A DNA stretch of 64,000 nt, from NCBI RefSeq assembly GCF_004193775.1, contig NC_041006.1:19150093-19214092 (forward strand), given 5' to 3'. The notes beneath the pieces are model-generated. The model was not told the DNA's origin and ran no database searches. It was given only the letters and a program-made list of their open reading frames with translations. This DNA comes from Glycine soja. Taxonomy: Eukaryota; Streptophyta; Magnoliopsida; Fabales; Fabaceae. The translations under genes and the position numbers were made by a program. Shown piece by piece: positions 45,870 through 57,779 of this stretch; position 1 is the stretch's first letter; each line of letters opens with the position of its first letter.

Positions 45870-48134
45870 AGCTGAAAATCTATTGCTTTTTTCATTGTCG
45901 TGCGATATTGAAAATCGTTTCTTGACCAGTTAAGTTTGGCAATATCTTTTCTTACACATGTTACATCAGAAATGTTTTTCTTTTTTTTCGTGAAAAGCAA
46001 AAACTCCAATGTCAATAGATCTGGAAGGTTGTCATATTCAAAATGACTTGGTCTACTTCAATGGCTGGGTAGGGATTAAATAAAATCCAATTTTCTCTTT
46101 CAAAACATGACGTTAATTCAATAAAATAATTTGAAAAAATCTCATAAGAAATTAGGTAATCTGAAAAAGATGGAGCATTTGCTAACTACGTTAATAAGTG
46201 AAATAAACAAAATAGTCAGCATTTGAGCTGAGTAAAGCAATACATAATCAGCTTCTAAATGAAGTTTTTTTAAATTTTAATTAAAAAATGTGTAATAATT
46301 ATTAATTATTCCTTTTATAGTAAAAAAATATTAATATTAAACACATTAAAAAACTAACTTTAAAAAATAGTGAAAATATCATAAAATATTTTTGGAAAAA
46401 AATGAATTAACAACATGTAAATAAATTATATAGAGAAATCCAAGTGTGGACCTGAAATTAACTCCAACGGGATGAGGGATGAGGATGAGGGATGAGGCAG
46501 TGCCTGGAAGAGGATTAACATGTCAAATGAAAATCTCTACCTATGATTGAATAAGCAGCAATGACCGAGAATAAAAAAAATAAAAATACAAAAGCATGAC
46601 CAAATGTTTTGCTTCTTTTTTATTTTTTTCCTTTGTGAATCATTACCTCACACTGTAACTAAAATATACAAGATGAATTGCACTAAAACTTAACATTGAA
46701 ATGTTACCTAATCAATTTTCAACTCATACAAATAACATAAACTAGATTAGTGTCCCGTCTACACGTGTATTAATTTTATAATTTATAAAATTTTATATAT
46801 TATAACTTTTTAATGTATTTATTTATTATATTTTAGTTAATAAAAAAATTATTAACAAAAATATATATTAGTATACATATACAAAAAAGTTAACTATATT
46901 AATATATAATAAAATATTAAATGTTATAAAAATCACATTAAAGTTTTATGTGGGGGCAATTGGCCCTACTAGAATTTTTTATTTTACTTATATATATGTA
47001 ATAATAAAAAGAAAAAGTTACTCCTATAAAAAAATAGGTATTATCTCTATGAGATAATTTTTAAAATATATATATAAGAAATAAAAAAAGAGATAATAAA
47101 TTGATATTGATTTTATTATTTTATCTTTTTATTTTTTAGATTTAATTATTATTTTGGTCCTTTAATTTATTTTGTAGGTTCAATTTGATCCCTTTAATTT
47201 TAGAAGGTTTAATTTAGTCCTTTCATTTAAATTAATAATTGAATTAAATAATATTATTTAATATTTTTGAATGGAATGAATATGAGGTTATCACCTAATA
47301 TCACCTTATAAAATCAAGCATTCTTTTATATAGATATAAATAGATAGATTTTGCAATAATTAATTTGAGTATCTTATTAGATAAATATTTTCCTAATATA
47401 AATTTCTTACAAGAAGTTGATAATTTTATTTTATTTTGTTAATAAATTACTATAACTTTTCTAAAAAAAATCTAAATATTTTTAAGGGGTGCAAATCAAT
47501 ACTCGGTGTTTTACCCAAAAATAAAATACATTAATTGGTGATACGGGTGTTTAATTAATAATAATAATATAAAATAATCAGTGATAGGGGTGTTTAATTA
47601 ATAATAAATATATCAAGCTGCAAAAATAATCCTAACTTTACGGGTATACCTTTTTCTTTTAATCCTCCGCTTGATGAGAAAGAAATTTTAATTAATTTTA
47701 AAAAATAAGTAAAGTTAAATTAATAATTATTTTCATCAAAGAATTAAACTCAAATATCAAACAATTCAATTTTAATGTCGGTATCTTAATCAGTTATTCT
47801 TAATCATCATTTCATGCACAGTTATATCATTTAACTTATACTTTATCAAAGATGTCGCCTAATTTATAAGGTGTACTAGTTTGTATACTCAATAGAGTGC
47901 ACATAACTTTCTATATTGGACGTAAATTATAATAATAATAATTTAAATTATAATTTATAAATTTTGTATATATTTTTAAAATGACTTTTATAATTAAATA
48001 TCACTGATGAAAGTTCAAAGAAATTTTTTTATATTCTTATAAATATTTGATTATTTGAATTCGGCATCTTTAATTGAGTGGAATGATATTTTATTTTTAG
48101 CTAAAAATTATAATTTTTAATCAAATTGTTTTTA

Positions 48135-48136
<2 letters not shown>

Positions 48137-48200
<64 letters not shown>
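48137..48200. repeat. (AT)n microsatellite, about 32 units
   Basis: Uninterrupted AT/TA alternation in AT-rich intergenic DNA; likely length-variable. Confidence 0.9.
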
Positions 48201-48201
<1 letters not shown>

Positions 48202-48654
48202 GTTATCATTTTCATTTAAAAATATTAAGCCAAAATAATTTTACCTGGTTATATAAAAAATAGTATTTTATATCATATAGGAAGTAAAAAAATAAAAATG
48301 ATTGTTTAAGCTCCTTTAAATGCATAGTAGAAAATAGATTTAATATATCAATTATTTTGTATATGACTATCACTTTTCATCAAATTCACTTCATTTGAAC
48401 AATCTTATCACTTATCAAAATCATTTTTTTCAATTAGAATTTCTTGGTAGCTTTTACTCTTATCACAATCTTCAAAAAACATTATCAAATCTTTGAAGAT
48501 TTTCATTGAGGTTATCATCCTTTACAAATTTAAATTAATTATTACATATTAATACCTAGTTATTTTTATTTTTAAAAATTAAAATTCATAATATTATAAA
48601 TAAATGTATAATGACTCATTAATAACACTATTAAAATCCATTATTCTTCCATCT

Positions 48655-49110
48655 ATCCAAATAGAACCTCGAGAGAAGAGTCACATTTGAAGGGGGGAGA
48701 GAGAGAGAGAGAGACATTATATTTCTGAATATCACAAATGAACCAAAAGTCTTATACAAGAATGTTACATGCTCTTTATATAGAGTTGAGATTACACTAT
48801 TTTTGTCTGTCACAAAGAAATTTTATGGTAGTGCGAGTACAATTTGCTACAACCAAATTACAATATACACTACGCATATCTTTCTTGATCTTCATGCTTC
48901 TGACTCTTGCTCGCTTGTGCAAGAGGTTGACTTGTCGTGGTGAGACTCTACTTAATTCTAGGTCTTCAGCTTGCATACTCGTTGTGGCGAGATACAACTT
49001 CACTGTGGCAAATCTTCACCATCTCCACTTGATTAATGATCCATATTTCCTTGTGGCGAGATCATGTCTATAGATCCTCATTCCTTGAAGCACAAAATTG
49101 GCTCTTTGAT
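48655..49110 (-). mobile_element. Possible LTR fragment, minus orientation
   Basis: It has a TATA-like CTATATAAAGAGC on the minus strand (about 48773-48785). GTGGCGAGA-like phrases recur at 48937, 48985 and 49033, resembling legume Copia LTRs. No termini or target duplications were found, so this is tentative. Confidence 0.3.
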
Positions 49111-49499
49111 GTGGAAAAATCGCAAGTGTGCGATATCGTCAAGTAATAATATCGTTCTTTCCAAAAGGACAATGTATTTGGCTATGTGAAACCACAAATT
49201 TAGATAGAATTAAACAGATTGAATAAGATTTGATATTGAGAATTGATTTTGGTAAAAACGGAAATTAGGAATTAATTGTAGAAACAAGAAGGCAATTGTT
49301 AACGATTAAAATTCAAATTGTTAAAAACTTCCAAGATTTGTGAGGATCATGCAGATTCAACTCCTCTTCTTTCAACATATAATGGAAATTTTGGAGAATG
49401 TAATAAATATTGTGACAACACTAGATGCTGTAAGCTGATTTATAGGTTTGTTTAACCTTGACTTTTGTGTGTGTGCGTATGTATTGTTTCTCCTTTTCC

Positions 49500-49767
49500 A
49501 TGCATCCTTGCCAATTATTAGCTTCTTATCATAAGTTTCTTCCTCAGGTGGTGGAGGAAGTAAGAGATTTGTGTACCATTGTTATCCTAACAATTATCAC
49601 AGGGTTTTTCACGTATGGAAAGTCAGCAATATCCATGCATTTCTTTGGAAAACTAAGAAAAGAAGCATTAGTTGGTGGGAGCCTAGCCATTAGCATGGCC
49701 AACATAACTGGTTTTCTATCTTTTCTGACCTTGCATCAAGCATGGAAGGAATTTCATCTTAAGCTGG
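49500..49767 (+). pseudogene. MATE transporter pseudogene, segment 1 (N-terminal)
   Basis: From about 49536 the frame reads 'PQVVEEVRDLCTIVILT', 'GKSAISMHFFGKLRKEAL' and 'GGSLAISMANITGF', the start and first helices of a plant MATE (DETOXIFICATION) efflux carrier. These proton- or sodium-driven carriers export organic cations, citrate or hormones. A one-base frameshift follows, after which 'SSMEGISS', a TAA (from CAA) and Ala lead into the insertion. The family's conserved S-S-Q-A-C/Y-G-A is thus split by element G4 after the GCT codon. The sequence has no intron so far, fitting the intronless DTX48-56 (ADP1-like) group; that placement is inference. Confidence 0.85.
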
Positions 49768-51356
49768 TGATAGAGGGCTATCCAAAGAGCATAAGGACCA
49801 AGAAACACTTCATGAGTTGAAAGGGCCAATGACAAGGTCTAGAGCCAAGCTTCCACAAGAAGAGATGACCAAGAGGATCAACGATGGATTACTCACCAAA
49901 GGCAAGGAAGGAGAAAATCATAAGGAACTGAATTGGAGCACGTTAAAGATCGTCAAACAGCACACTTGGGCTTAGCGTGAGCTGTCTGGCTTAGAGTGAG
50001 TGTATGGCTTAGCCCAATTCCAAACCGAGGAGAAATTGGGCTTAGCACGAGTTGTCAGGATTAGCGCAAACCTTCAACGTAAATTTACAAAAATTTCTAA
50101 TTTTTATTTATTTGTGTAATGGGCTGGAGCTTGATGTAAATAGGGCTTATTAGAGACTTAGTTATCTTCTTAAGCCTAGTTCTATAAATACTCAGAAACT
50201 CTTAATTGTGAGAACTTTTGACATTATTGAAATTAAGCTTGTGCTTAGAGAGAGCTTAGCCTTTTCTTTGGTTTTTGACTGAAAACCAAATTGATTTTTA
50301 TCAGGGAAGTTATTCCTTTGTGGCGAATCCCTCCTTTGACTTATCAATTCTCCGTGGATTGGGACATTGTTCTATTCATCTTCTTCATCTTATCCATATT
50401 TTTTTTTTTTTTGGTTCTTGAGTTCTTGGAAGGTCAACAATGGTGATTCTTGAATTTGTATTTGGAACGATCCAAACCAAGCATCCATGGCTTGGGTTGC
50501 ATCACGTGGTAATCAGAGCTTGAATCCAGAGAGTAGTTCGAAAATATATCCATCAATTAGGTGCAGTTTATCATTTTCGTTTTTGAGTTTTTCCAGAAAA
50601 ATGAGAAATTGGTTTTCGTTTGATTCTTGTTTAATTGTGTGTTTTTGAGTTAATCTTGCATGTGCCTTCAATTTTCCTATCCTTTTGTTGAATTTGGAGT
50701 TGATTTGGTCATAATATGAGTTTGGGTTGTTCTTCATGAAATTCATAGCAGTGTTGGAAAAATTGTGAGTTTTATCCAAAAAAAATTCTGTTGGAAAGTG
50801 TTGGGATGCTTGTGAAATAAAAAAAAAAATTGGTCCTAAAGAGAAAAATACAAGAGGCCAATGTGCAAAAAGCAAAATATTTTAGGCTCAAAATGAAAAT
50901 ATAAAAAAATCCGAGGACCCAAGTGTAAATTTTTTTTAAAAAGAAATTACAATCAAAATTTAATAGCCCTCTCTCCTAGTGTGTGCTTATTGTTGCTTTT
51001 TAATACTTTCATTTTTTTTTTTGCATAATTGTAGTGTTTTACATTAGAGAATAATTTTTTTTAATTCTTATATCTTTCTATTTGTTTTTCTTTGGCATTC
51101 CTTTTTGAGTTGTCTTCTAAACTTTCAAGGTTTTGTCAGAGTTTTTCTTTCTTCTTTGACCTCTTAAGTCAAGTTTAGATTTCTTTCATCTTTGGTTGAT
51201 CTCAAGGAATAAAGAAGAGTTAGAGAATGGAAAAAGACAAGAGTGGACATTATAGAAAAAGTCTTATAAGTGTGAAACACGAGTGTTGAAGAGTGTAAAC
51301 ACTCAGTGAGTGATAAGGTCCAATATTTGTTTTTACTAACTTTTTTTCTTGTAGCA

Positions 51357-52400
51357 ATGGTTTCCGAAAGTGATAGTGATCCACCTTCCCCTAGATCCAC
51401 TAAGCTAATGGCTTCATTGGCTAAGCAAATGGATAAGTTGCAAAGAAATGTTAAGAGGAGGATGGGAGAGAGATTTGATGAGATACAAAAAAGCACTCAA
51501 GAGTTGAGTAGGAGAATGAAAGACATATAGAGGAGGAGGCATCATAGGTCACCTTATTCTTCTCAAGGAAGTCATGATGGCTATGAAGAAGGTAGAAGGC
51601 ATAGGAGGAATAGGGATGGAATGGATGATGTGAAGGTCAAAATTCCCAAGTTCCTAGGTACTTATGATCCAAAGGCTTACCTTGATTGGGAGATGAAAGT
51701 GGGTCAAATTTGAAGGATATGTGTGGAATCAAATCCAAGTGGATAGAGAAACATTGAGAAGACATAGAGTGGATACTGGGATGGTAATGAAAAGAATCAG
51801 GAGGGAGAGATTTGTCCCACCTCACTACGTAAGGGAAATGCATAATAAATTACAAAGGCTCTATCAAGGAAGTAAAAGCGTTGATGATTATTACAAGGAG
51901 ATGGAGATTTCTTTGATAAGAGCAAACATTGAAGAAACTAATGAGGCTACAATGGCTAGATTTTTTAATGGCCTGAATAGAGACATTCAAGATGTTGTAG
52001 AGCTTGAAAGCTACAACAACATGGATGAACTTATACATATGGCCGTGAAAGTGGAGCAACAATTGAAAAGGAAACAAACCTAGTTTTCGAAAAGATGAAC
52101 TTATTCATCTTTGAAGGATAAAGACACTTCCAAGAAGGAGGGTTCTTCTTCACAACATCTTAAAAGGAAGTCTTCAAGAGGTAATCCTACTTCTGCTACT
52201 CAACCCCCTTCCAATAAAACTAGTTCCATTAAATGCTTTAAGTGTTTGGGAAATAATCATATTTCATCCCAATATTCTAACAAAAGGAACATGATTGTGT
52301 TGAAGAATGGAGAGGTGGATAGTGATCTAAGAGTTCTCATAGTTCCTCTAGTGAAGCGGAGGATGATGGTTTTCTTCCACCGGAAGAGGGATATCTTTTG
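51357..52400 (+). pseudogene. G4 gag
   Basis: ATG 51357 starts 'MVSESDSDPPSPRSTKLM' and a coiled, basic N-terminal part to 51528, then 'KVKIPKFLGTYDPKAYLDWE'. A deletion of roughly 25 residues and a frameshift near 51710 lead to 'RERFVPPHYVREMHNKLQ' and 'LYQGSKSVDDYYKEMEISL', typical gag. The zinc knuckle near 52230 reads C-F-K-C-(N4)-H-(N4)-Y, with Tyr replacing the last Cys. Several stops make it inactive. Confidence 0.8.
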
Positions 52401-55400
52401 ATGGTAAGGAGACTCATGGGAAGCTTGTGCAAAGATAGAGATGATACACAAAATGAAAACATTTTTCATTCTAGATGTTTGGTGAATGGAAAGGTTTGTT
52501 CTCTAATCATTGATGGTGGAAGTTATACCAATGTTGCAAGCACTAGATTAGTGGAGAAGCTTGGTTTAAAGACCACCCCTCACCCTAAGCCTTATAAGTT
52601 GCAATGGTTGAGTGACAATGGTGAGTTGGTTGTGGATAAGCAAGTGTTACTTACATTCTCCATTGGAAAGTATGTTGATGATGTGCTTTGTGATATGGTT
52701 CCCATGGAAGCCAGACATGTGTTGCTTAGGAGACCTTGGCAATATGATAGAGATGTTGTCCACAATGGGGTCACCAATTGTTATTCTTTCTTGCATAAAG
52801 GTAAAAAAGTAGTTCTCTCACCTTTGTCTCTCAGTGAGGTGTGTGAGGATCAAATAACAAATGAGATTGAAAAGAGAAAGAGAAAAGAAAATCAAAGAAG
52901 GAAACAGTCCTTTGAGAGAGAAAAACCAAAAGGAAAAAAAAAGGCAAAAAGAGTGACAAGAATGAACAAAAGAAAAAAGAAAAAAAGAGTGAAAAACAGT
53001 TAGTGATAAAAGAGAGTTTGTTCATCAAACCTCATGAGGTAAAAAGAGTTATGCTAGCTAGACGACCAATGTATTTACTCATTCCAAATTACATATGTTT
53101 GCCTTCTAGTGCCCTTGAGTTGCCTCAAGGTTTTGATACACTCTTAAAGGATTTTGAGGATGTCTTCCCACAAGACATTTCCCATGGCTTGCCTCCTTTA
53201 AGAGGAATTAAGCATCAAATAGATCTTGTTCTAGGAGCTTCACTTCCTAATAGGGCCGCCTATAGGAGTAATTTGGAAGAGACAAAGGAGATCCAAAAGC
53301 AAGTTGAAAGGTTGATGCAAAGAGGATGGGTGAAAGAAAACTTGAGCCCATGTGCAATGTCAGTCATCCTAGTCCCCAAGAAAGATGGCACGTGGAGGAT
53401 GTGTAAGGATTGTAGACCCATCAACAACATCACCGTAAGGTATAGACATCCTATCCCTAGACTTGATGATATGTTGGACGAACTTCATGCTTCTTGTGTT
53501 TTCTCCAAAATAGATTTGAAAAGTGGTTACCATCAAATTAGAATGACGGAAGGTGATGAATGGAAAACCACTTTCAAAACTAAGTTTGGACTTTATGAGT
53601 GGTTGGTCATGCCTTTTGGCTTAACCAATGCACCAAGCACTTTCATGCGACTCATGAACCATGTTTTGAGGCACTTTATTGGCAAATTTGTGGTTGTTTA
53701 CTTTGATGATATCTTGATTTATAGCTTAGCAATGGATGACCACTTATACCATGTTAGGAGTGTCTTGGAAGTGTTTAGACACGAAAATTTGTTCAATAAT
53801 AGGGTTAAATGCACATTTTGTACTAATCAAGTAGTGTTTCTAAGATTTGTTGTGAGTGCTAAGGGAGTTCAAGTGAATGATGAGAAAATTAAAGCTATTA
53901 GAGATTGGCCCATACCTAAAAATGTGAAGAGTTTCCATGGATTGGCTAGTTTCACATTGAATGACATTGTTAAGAAAAATGTGAAATTTAAGTGGGAAAG
54001 TCAACAAGAGAAAGCCTTCAGTACACTAAAGGAAAAGTTGACAAATGCACCCATTCTTGCTTTACCAAATTTTTCAAAATCTTTTGAAATTGAATGTGAA
54101 GCATCCAATGTTGGCATAGGTGTTGTATTGTTACAAGAAGGTTATCCAATTGTTTATTTTATTGAAAAACTTAAGGGTGACATCTTGAACTATTCCACCT
54201 ATGACAAGGAGCTCTACGCACTTATTAGAGCTTTGCAAACTTGGCAACACTACCTCCTTCCTAAGGAGTTTGTGGTTCATAGTGACCATGAGTCACTAAA
54301 ACATTCGAAAAGCCAAGGAAAGCTTAATAAGAGACATGCCAAATGGGTAGAGTTCTTGTAACAATTTCCTTATGTGATTAAACATAAGCAAGGCAAGGAT
54401 AATGTTGTGGCCGATGCTCTTTCAAGGAGATTTGCTCTAATCTCGATGCTTGAAACAAAGATGTTTGGATTTGATCACATAAAATATTTGTATTCTCAAG
54501 ACCATGACTTCTCTAAATTGTTTGAGTTGTGTGAAAAGAGGTCTCATCAAGGTTTCTTTAGGCATGAAGGATACTTGTTTAAAAATAACAGATTGAGGTG
54601 CGTGTTTCTTGCATGAACTCATGATTTGTGAAGCTCATAAAGGGGGTTAATGGGACATTTTGGAGTTGAAAAGACTTTTAACATTTTGCATGAACATTTA
54701 TTTTGGCCTAAAATAAAACATGATGTTATCAAGTTTTATTCTAATTGCATTGTGTGTCATAAGGCAAAGTCCAAAATCATGCAACATGGTTTGTATACTC
54801 CATTACCAATTCCTACCTCCCCTTAGATCGACATTTCCATGGATTTTGTGCTTGGTCTTCCAAGGTCCAAGAGGGGCAAGGATTCAATTTTTATGGTTGT
54901 TAATAGGTTTTCCAAGATGACACACTTCATTCCATGTCACAAGGTGGCGATGCTTGTCATGAGGCAGATATTTTCTTCCAAGAGGTAGTACGTCTTCATG
55001 GATTGCTTAGGAGCATTGTGTCGGACAGGAATTCCAAGTTTTTAAACCATTTTTGGAAAACATTATGGGTGAAAACATGGAACCAAGCTTCTTTTATCCA
55101 CCACTTGTTATCCTCAAACCAATGGGCAAACAGAGGTAGTGAATCAAACACTCTCACAACTCCTAAGGTGTTTCATCAAAGGTAATTTGAAAACTTGGGA
55201 AGAGTGATTACCTCATGTTGAATTTGCCTATAATAGGGTAACCAACTCTACCACTTCTTTTTCTCCTTTTGAGGTTGTTTATGGTTTTAATCCTTTATCT
55301 CCTAATGATTTAACTCCCTTACCTAATGATTCTTCTATTTTGAGTAAGGATGGGCTTGTTAGAGGCACTTTTGTTAAGGGTCTTCATGAAAGGGTGAGAA

Positions 55401-55920
55401 ATCAAATTAAGAAGAAGATGGAGCAACATGCACATCAAGCAAGCAAAGGGAAAAGGTCCATGGTATTTGAACCCAGAGATTGGGTTTGGGTACATCTAAG
55501 GAAGGATAGGTTTCCTTCACAAAAATCTAAACTCCAACCTAGGGGTGATGGACCTTTCAAGGTCCTTGAGAGGATTAATGATAATGCCTACAAGATTGAC
55601 TTGCCAAGTGAGTATAGGGTGACTTCTACTTTCAATTCACTAATTTTTCTTCTTGTGATGTAGGTGTTTTGGATGCACATCTGAGGACGGATTTTTTTCA
55701 AGAAGGAGGGGATGATAGAAGGCTATCCAAAGAGCATAAGGACCTAGAAACACTTCATAAGTTGAAGGGGCCAATGACAAGGTCTAGAGCCAAGCTTCTA
55801 CAAGAAGATATGACCAAGAGGATCAAGGATGGACTACTCATCAAAGGCAAGGAAGGAGAAAATCACAAGGAGCTAAATTGGAGCACATTGAAGATTATTG
55901 AACAACACGTTTGGGCTTAG
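52398..55920 (+). pseudogene. G4 pol: protease, RT, RNase H, integrase
   Basis: Protease (52398-53003) has 'LIIDGGSYTNVAS', with D-G-G where D-S/T-G is usual. RT (53003-54361) keeps '[12 protein letters not shown]', '[13 protein letters not shown]' and the catalytic Y-F-D-D (53699-53710) but lost about 15 residues after 'FHGLASF'. RNase H has C-E-A-S where the catalytic Asp (C-D-A-S) is expected. The integrase zinc region reads 'HFGVEKTFNILHEHLFWP' then F-Y-S-N-C, losing a Cys. The core retains 'SMDFVLGLP' and '[15 protein letters not shown]'. The C-terminal domain 'WVWVHLRKDRFPSQKSKLQP' is intact. Stops and frameshifts lie at about 54361, 54615, 54825, 54950, 55050 and 55206. The last frame (55669-55920) passes through the PPT and 208 bases into the 3' LTR ('KGPMTRSRAKLLQ'). 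Confidence 0.9.
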
Positions 55921-56429
55921 CACAAGCTATCTGGCTTAGCTCAATTCCAACCCAAGGAGAAATTGGGCTTTGCACGATCTATCAGGCTTAGTGCCAACCT
56001 TCAGTGTGAATTTATGAAAATTCCTAATTTTTGTTTATTTGTGTAATGGGCTTGAGCTTGATGTAAATAAGCCTTATTAGAGGCTTGGTTATCTTCTTAA
56101 GCCTAGTTCTATAAATACTCAAAAGCTCTTAATTATGAAAACTTTTGACATAATTGAAATTAAGCTTGTGCTTAGAGAGAGCTTAGCCTTTTCTTTGGTT
56201 TTTGACTGAAAACCAAATTGATTCTTATCATGGAAGCTATTCCTTTGTGGCGAATCCTCTTTCGGCTTATCGATTCTCCGTGGATCGTGGCATCATTTTG
56301 TTCATCTTCTTCATCTTATCCATATTTTCCATTTTTCTGTTCTTGAGTTCTTGGAAGGTCGACAATGGCGGTTCTTGAATTTGCATCCAGAACGATCCGA
56401 ACCAAGCGTCCATGGCTTGGATTGCATTA

Positions 56430-57182
56430 GCTTGTAGGGCACAACAGTGGGCCCATGTTGGTCAAACCCTCCTCCAATGCACCATCATTATTCTAATCCT
56501 AACCTGTATTTCCATTTCAATCTTATGGCCTAACTTTGAACCCATACCTCTCTTTTGTGGCCAAACCCCCATCATCTCACCCATACATCTCATGTTTAGT
56601 GTAGGTTTGACATTATTTCTACATGCCATTATCAATTATATAGTCATTCTTCACTTTTGGCATGGGAATTTAAGGGGTTGCCTTGGTTGGATTCTTCACC
56701 AATCTAAACCTTCTTATTATCCTTTTTATTTTACCTATGGTTCTATGCGGCTTGTTCTAACTCTTGACAAGGTTGCTCACATCAATGCTACAAACAATGG
56801 TGGCCTATTCTTTGTCAAGGAAGCTAAAGTTGTGTTTTTGTTTGCTTAAAGTGGTGGTGGTATGAGTTATTAGTACCCTTTTCAAGCTCCTACCTAATGT
56901 ATATCAGACAATAACCACTTATGGGATAATAATTTAGGCCACTTCACTTATCTACAATTTTCCTTATGCATTGAGTTCGGTTGTTTCAAATAAGGTAGGG
57001 AATGAACTTGGAGCTAATATGAGCTAATAGGCATGACACAAGGCAAAGGAATCATAATTCATTGCATTACTATGTGCTTTCATCATAGCCAACTAGCCAT
57101 TGTGGCTACACTATTAATGGTGACTATGAACCATGCATGGGGGAAAATATTTACTAAAGATGAAGTTATTCTTTCTCTTATT
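56430..57182 (+). pseudogene. MATE transporter pseudogene, segment 2 (middle)
   Basis: It resumes exactly after G4 with 'ACRAQQWAHVGQTL', 'CTIIILILTCISISILW' and 'NFEPIPLFCGQ', matching the MATE middle. About 50 residues are missing before 'LMFSVGLTLFLHAIINY'. Then frameshifts and a TAA: in the corrected frame 'VALVGFFTNLNLLIILF' and 'FVCLKWWWYELLVPF' (W-W-W-Y-E is a MATE hallmark), 'KVGNELGAN', and 'MNHAWGKIFTKDEVILSL'. The coding frame is cut by the composite element at 57183, at codon I after 'LSL'. Confidence 0.85.
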
Positions 57183-57779
57183 TGATGTGATCCTGCCTAG
57201 GAGCGGATCGCTTGATACAGGCTACGGAGATTTGGATGACGCCACTTCCAGTGAAGGAAGATAAGTCAGGGTAGACGCCACTTCCGGTGAAGGAAGATAA
57301 GTCAGGGTAGACGCCACAAGGATTACCTTGATAAGTCTAAGATTGGTTCAACAAGGAACCCAGAGAGAAGCTTTCACCAAATTTTATCAAATGCCAAAAG
57401 TTTTTTTTATTGAAAACAAAAATCAATACTTATAGTGTATCTGAACAAAAAGATAAAAATAAACATGAACCTTCTAAATAGTTTGGACCAAAATTACAAT
57501 AAATAAAAATTATTAATAAAAATAGAACATATTTGGTATGGGCCTTCGAATTAATCTGGACCTTCAGCAACAATTAATAGTCTTGGTAGTGCCTTTGCCT
57601 CTGGGCCTTCATCCTTCTCCACTTAGGCCTTCATCCTTCTCTACTCGGGGGCTTCGTCCTTCTCCACTTGGGCCTTGCTAAGTATGTCTGCTACCATTTG
57701 TTGGAGGGTATCCATTGACTGTTTGGTCTTACTCCTGGTCATAGGTCCCTGTATTTGGGCAGTTTTAGGATTCTTATCA
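57183..57779 (-). repeat. LTR-A of the composite
   Basis: TGATGTGATCCTG...TTCTTATCA on the plus strand; 3' LTR of internal 1. It is followed by the polypurine tract TTCCCTACTTCTTGG. It carries four 22-bp GGGCCTTCATCCTTCTCC-like units near its right end. Confidence 0.92.

Larger units (their letters stand above)
44061..49499. other. AT-rich intergenic DNA
   Basis: No gene recognised over 5.4 kb. It contains an (AAT)n run at 45841-45870, a local duplication of GGTGTTTAATTAATAATA near 47545 and 47590, an (AT)n tract at 48137-48200 and a GA run near 48697. The stretch 48655-49110 is listed separately. Confidence 0.5.
49768..56429 (+). mobile_element. Ty3/gypsy element G4 (6662 bp) inserted in the MATE gene
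   Basis: 5' LTR 49768-50504 and 3' LTR 55713-56429, both starting TGATAGA(A/G)GGCTATCC. The ends are ...TTGCATCA and the mutated ...TTGCATTA. Flanking GCTGG (49763-49767) and GCTTG (56430-56434) are a target duplication with one change; GCTTG fits the MATE coding sequence. The primer-binding site TGGTAATCAGAGC (50507-50519) is the tRNA-iMet type with one extra A. The polypurine tract AAGAAGGAGGGGA sits at 55700-55712. GCTTAGCG-like motifs occur in both LTRs. LTR decay suggests an older insertion than the composite at 57183. Confidence 0.9.

Noticed and set aside
48738..49073. 111-residue ORF
   Set aside because: No recognisable domain; it lies in a probable LTR fragment and contains promoter-like sequence on the other strand.
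49120..49330. Possible repeat (AAATCGCAAGTGTGCGATAT...)
   Set aside because: It looks familiar as a legume repeat, but I found no second copy or terminus in the window.
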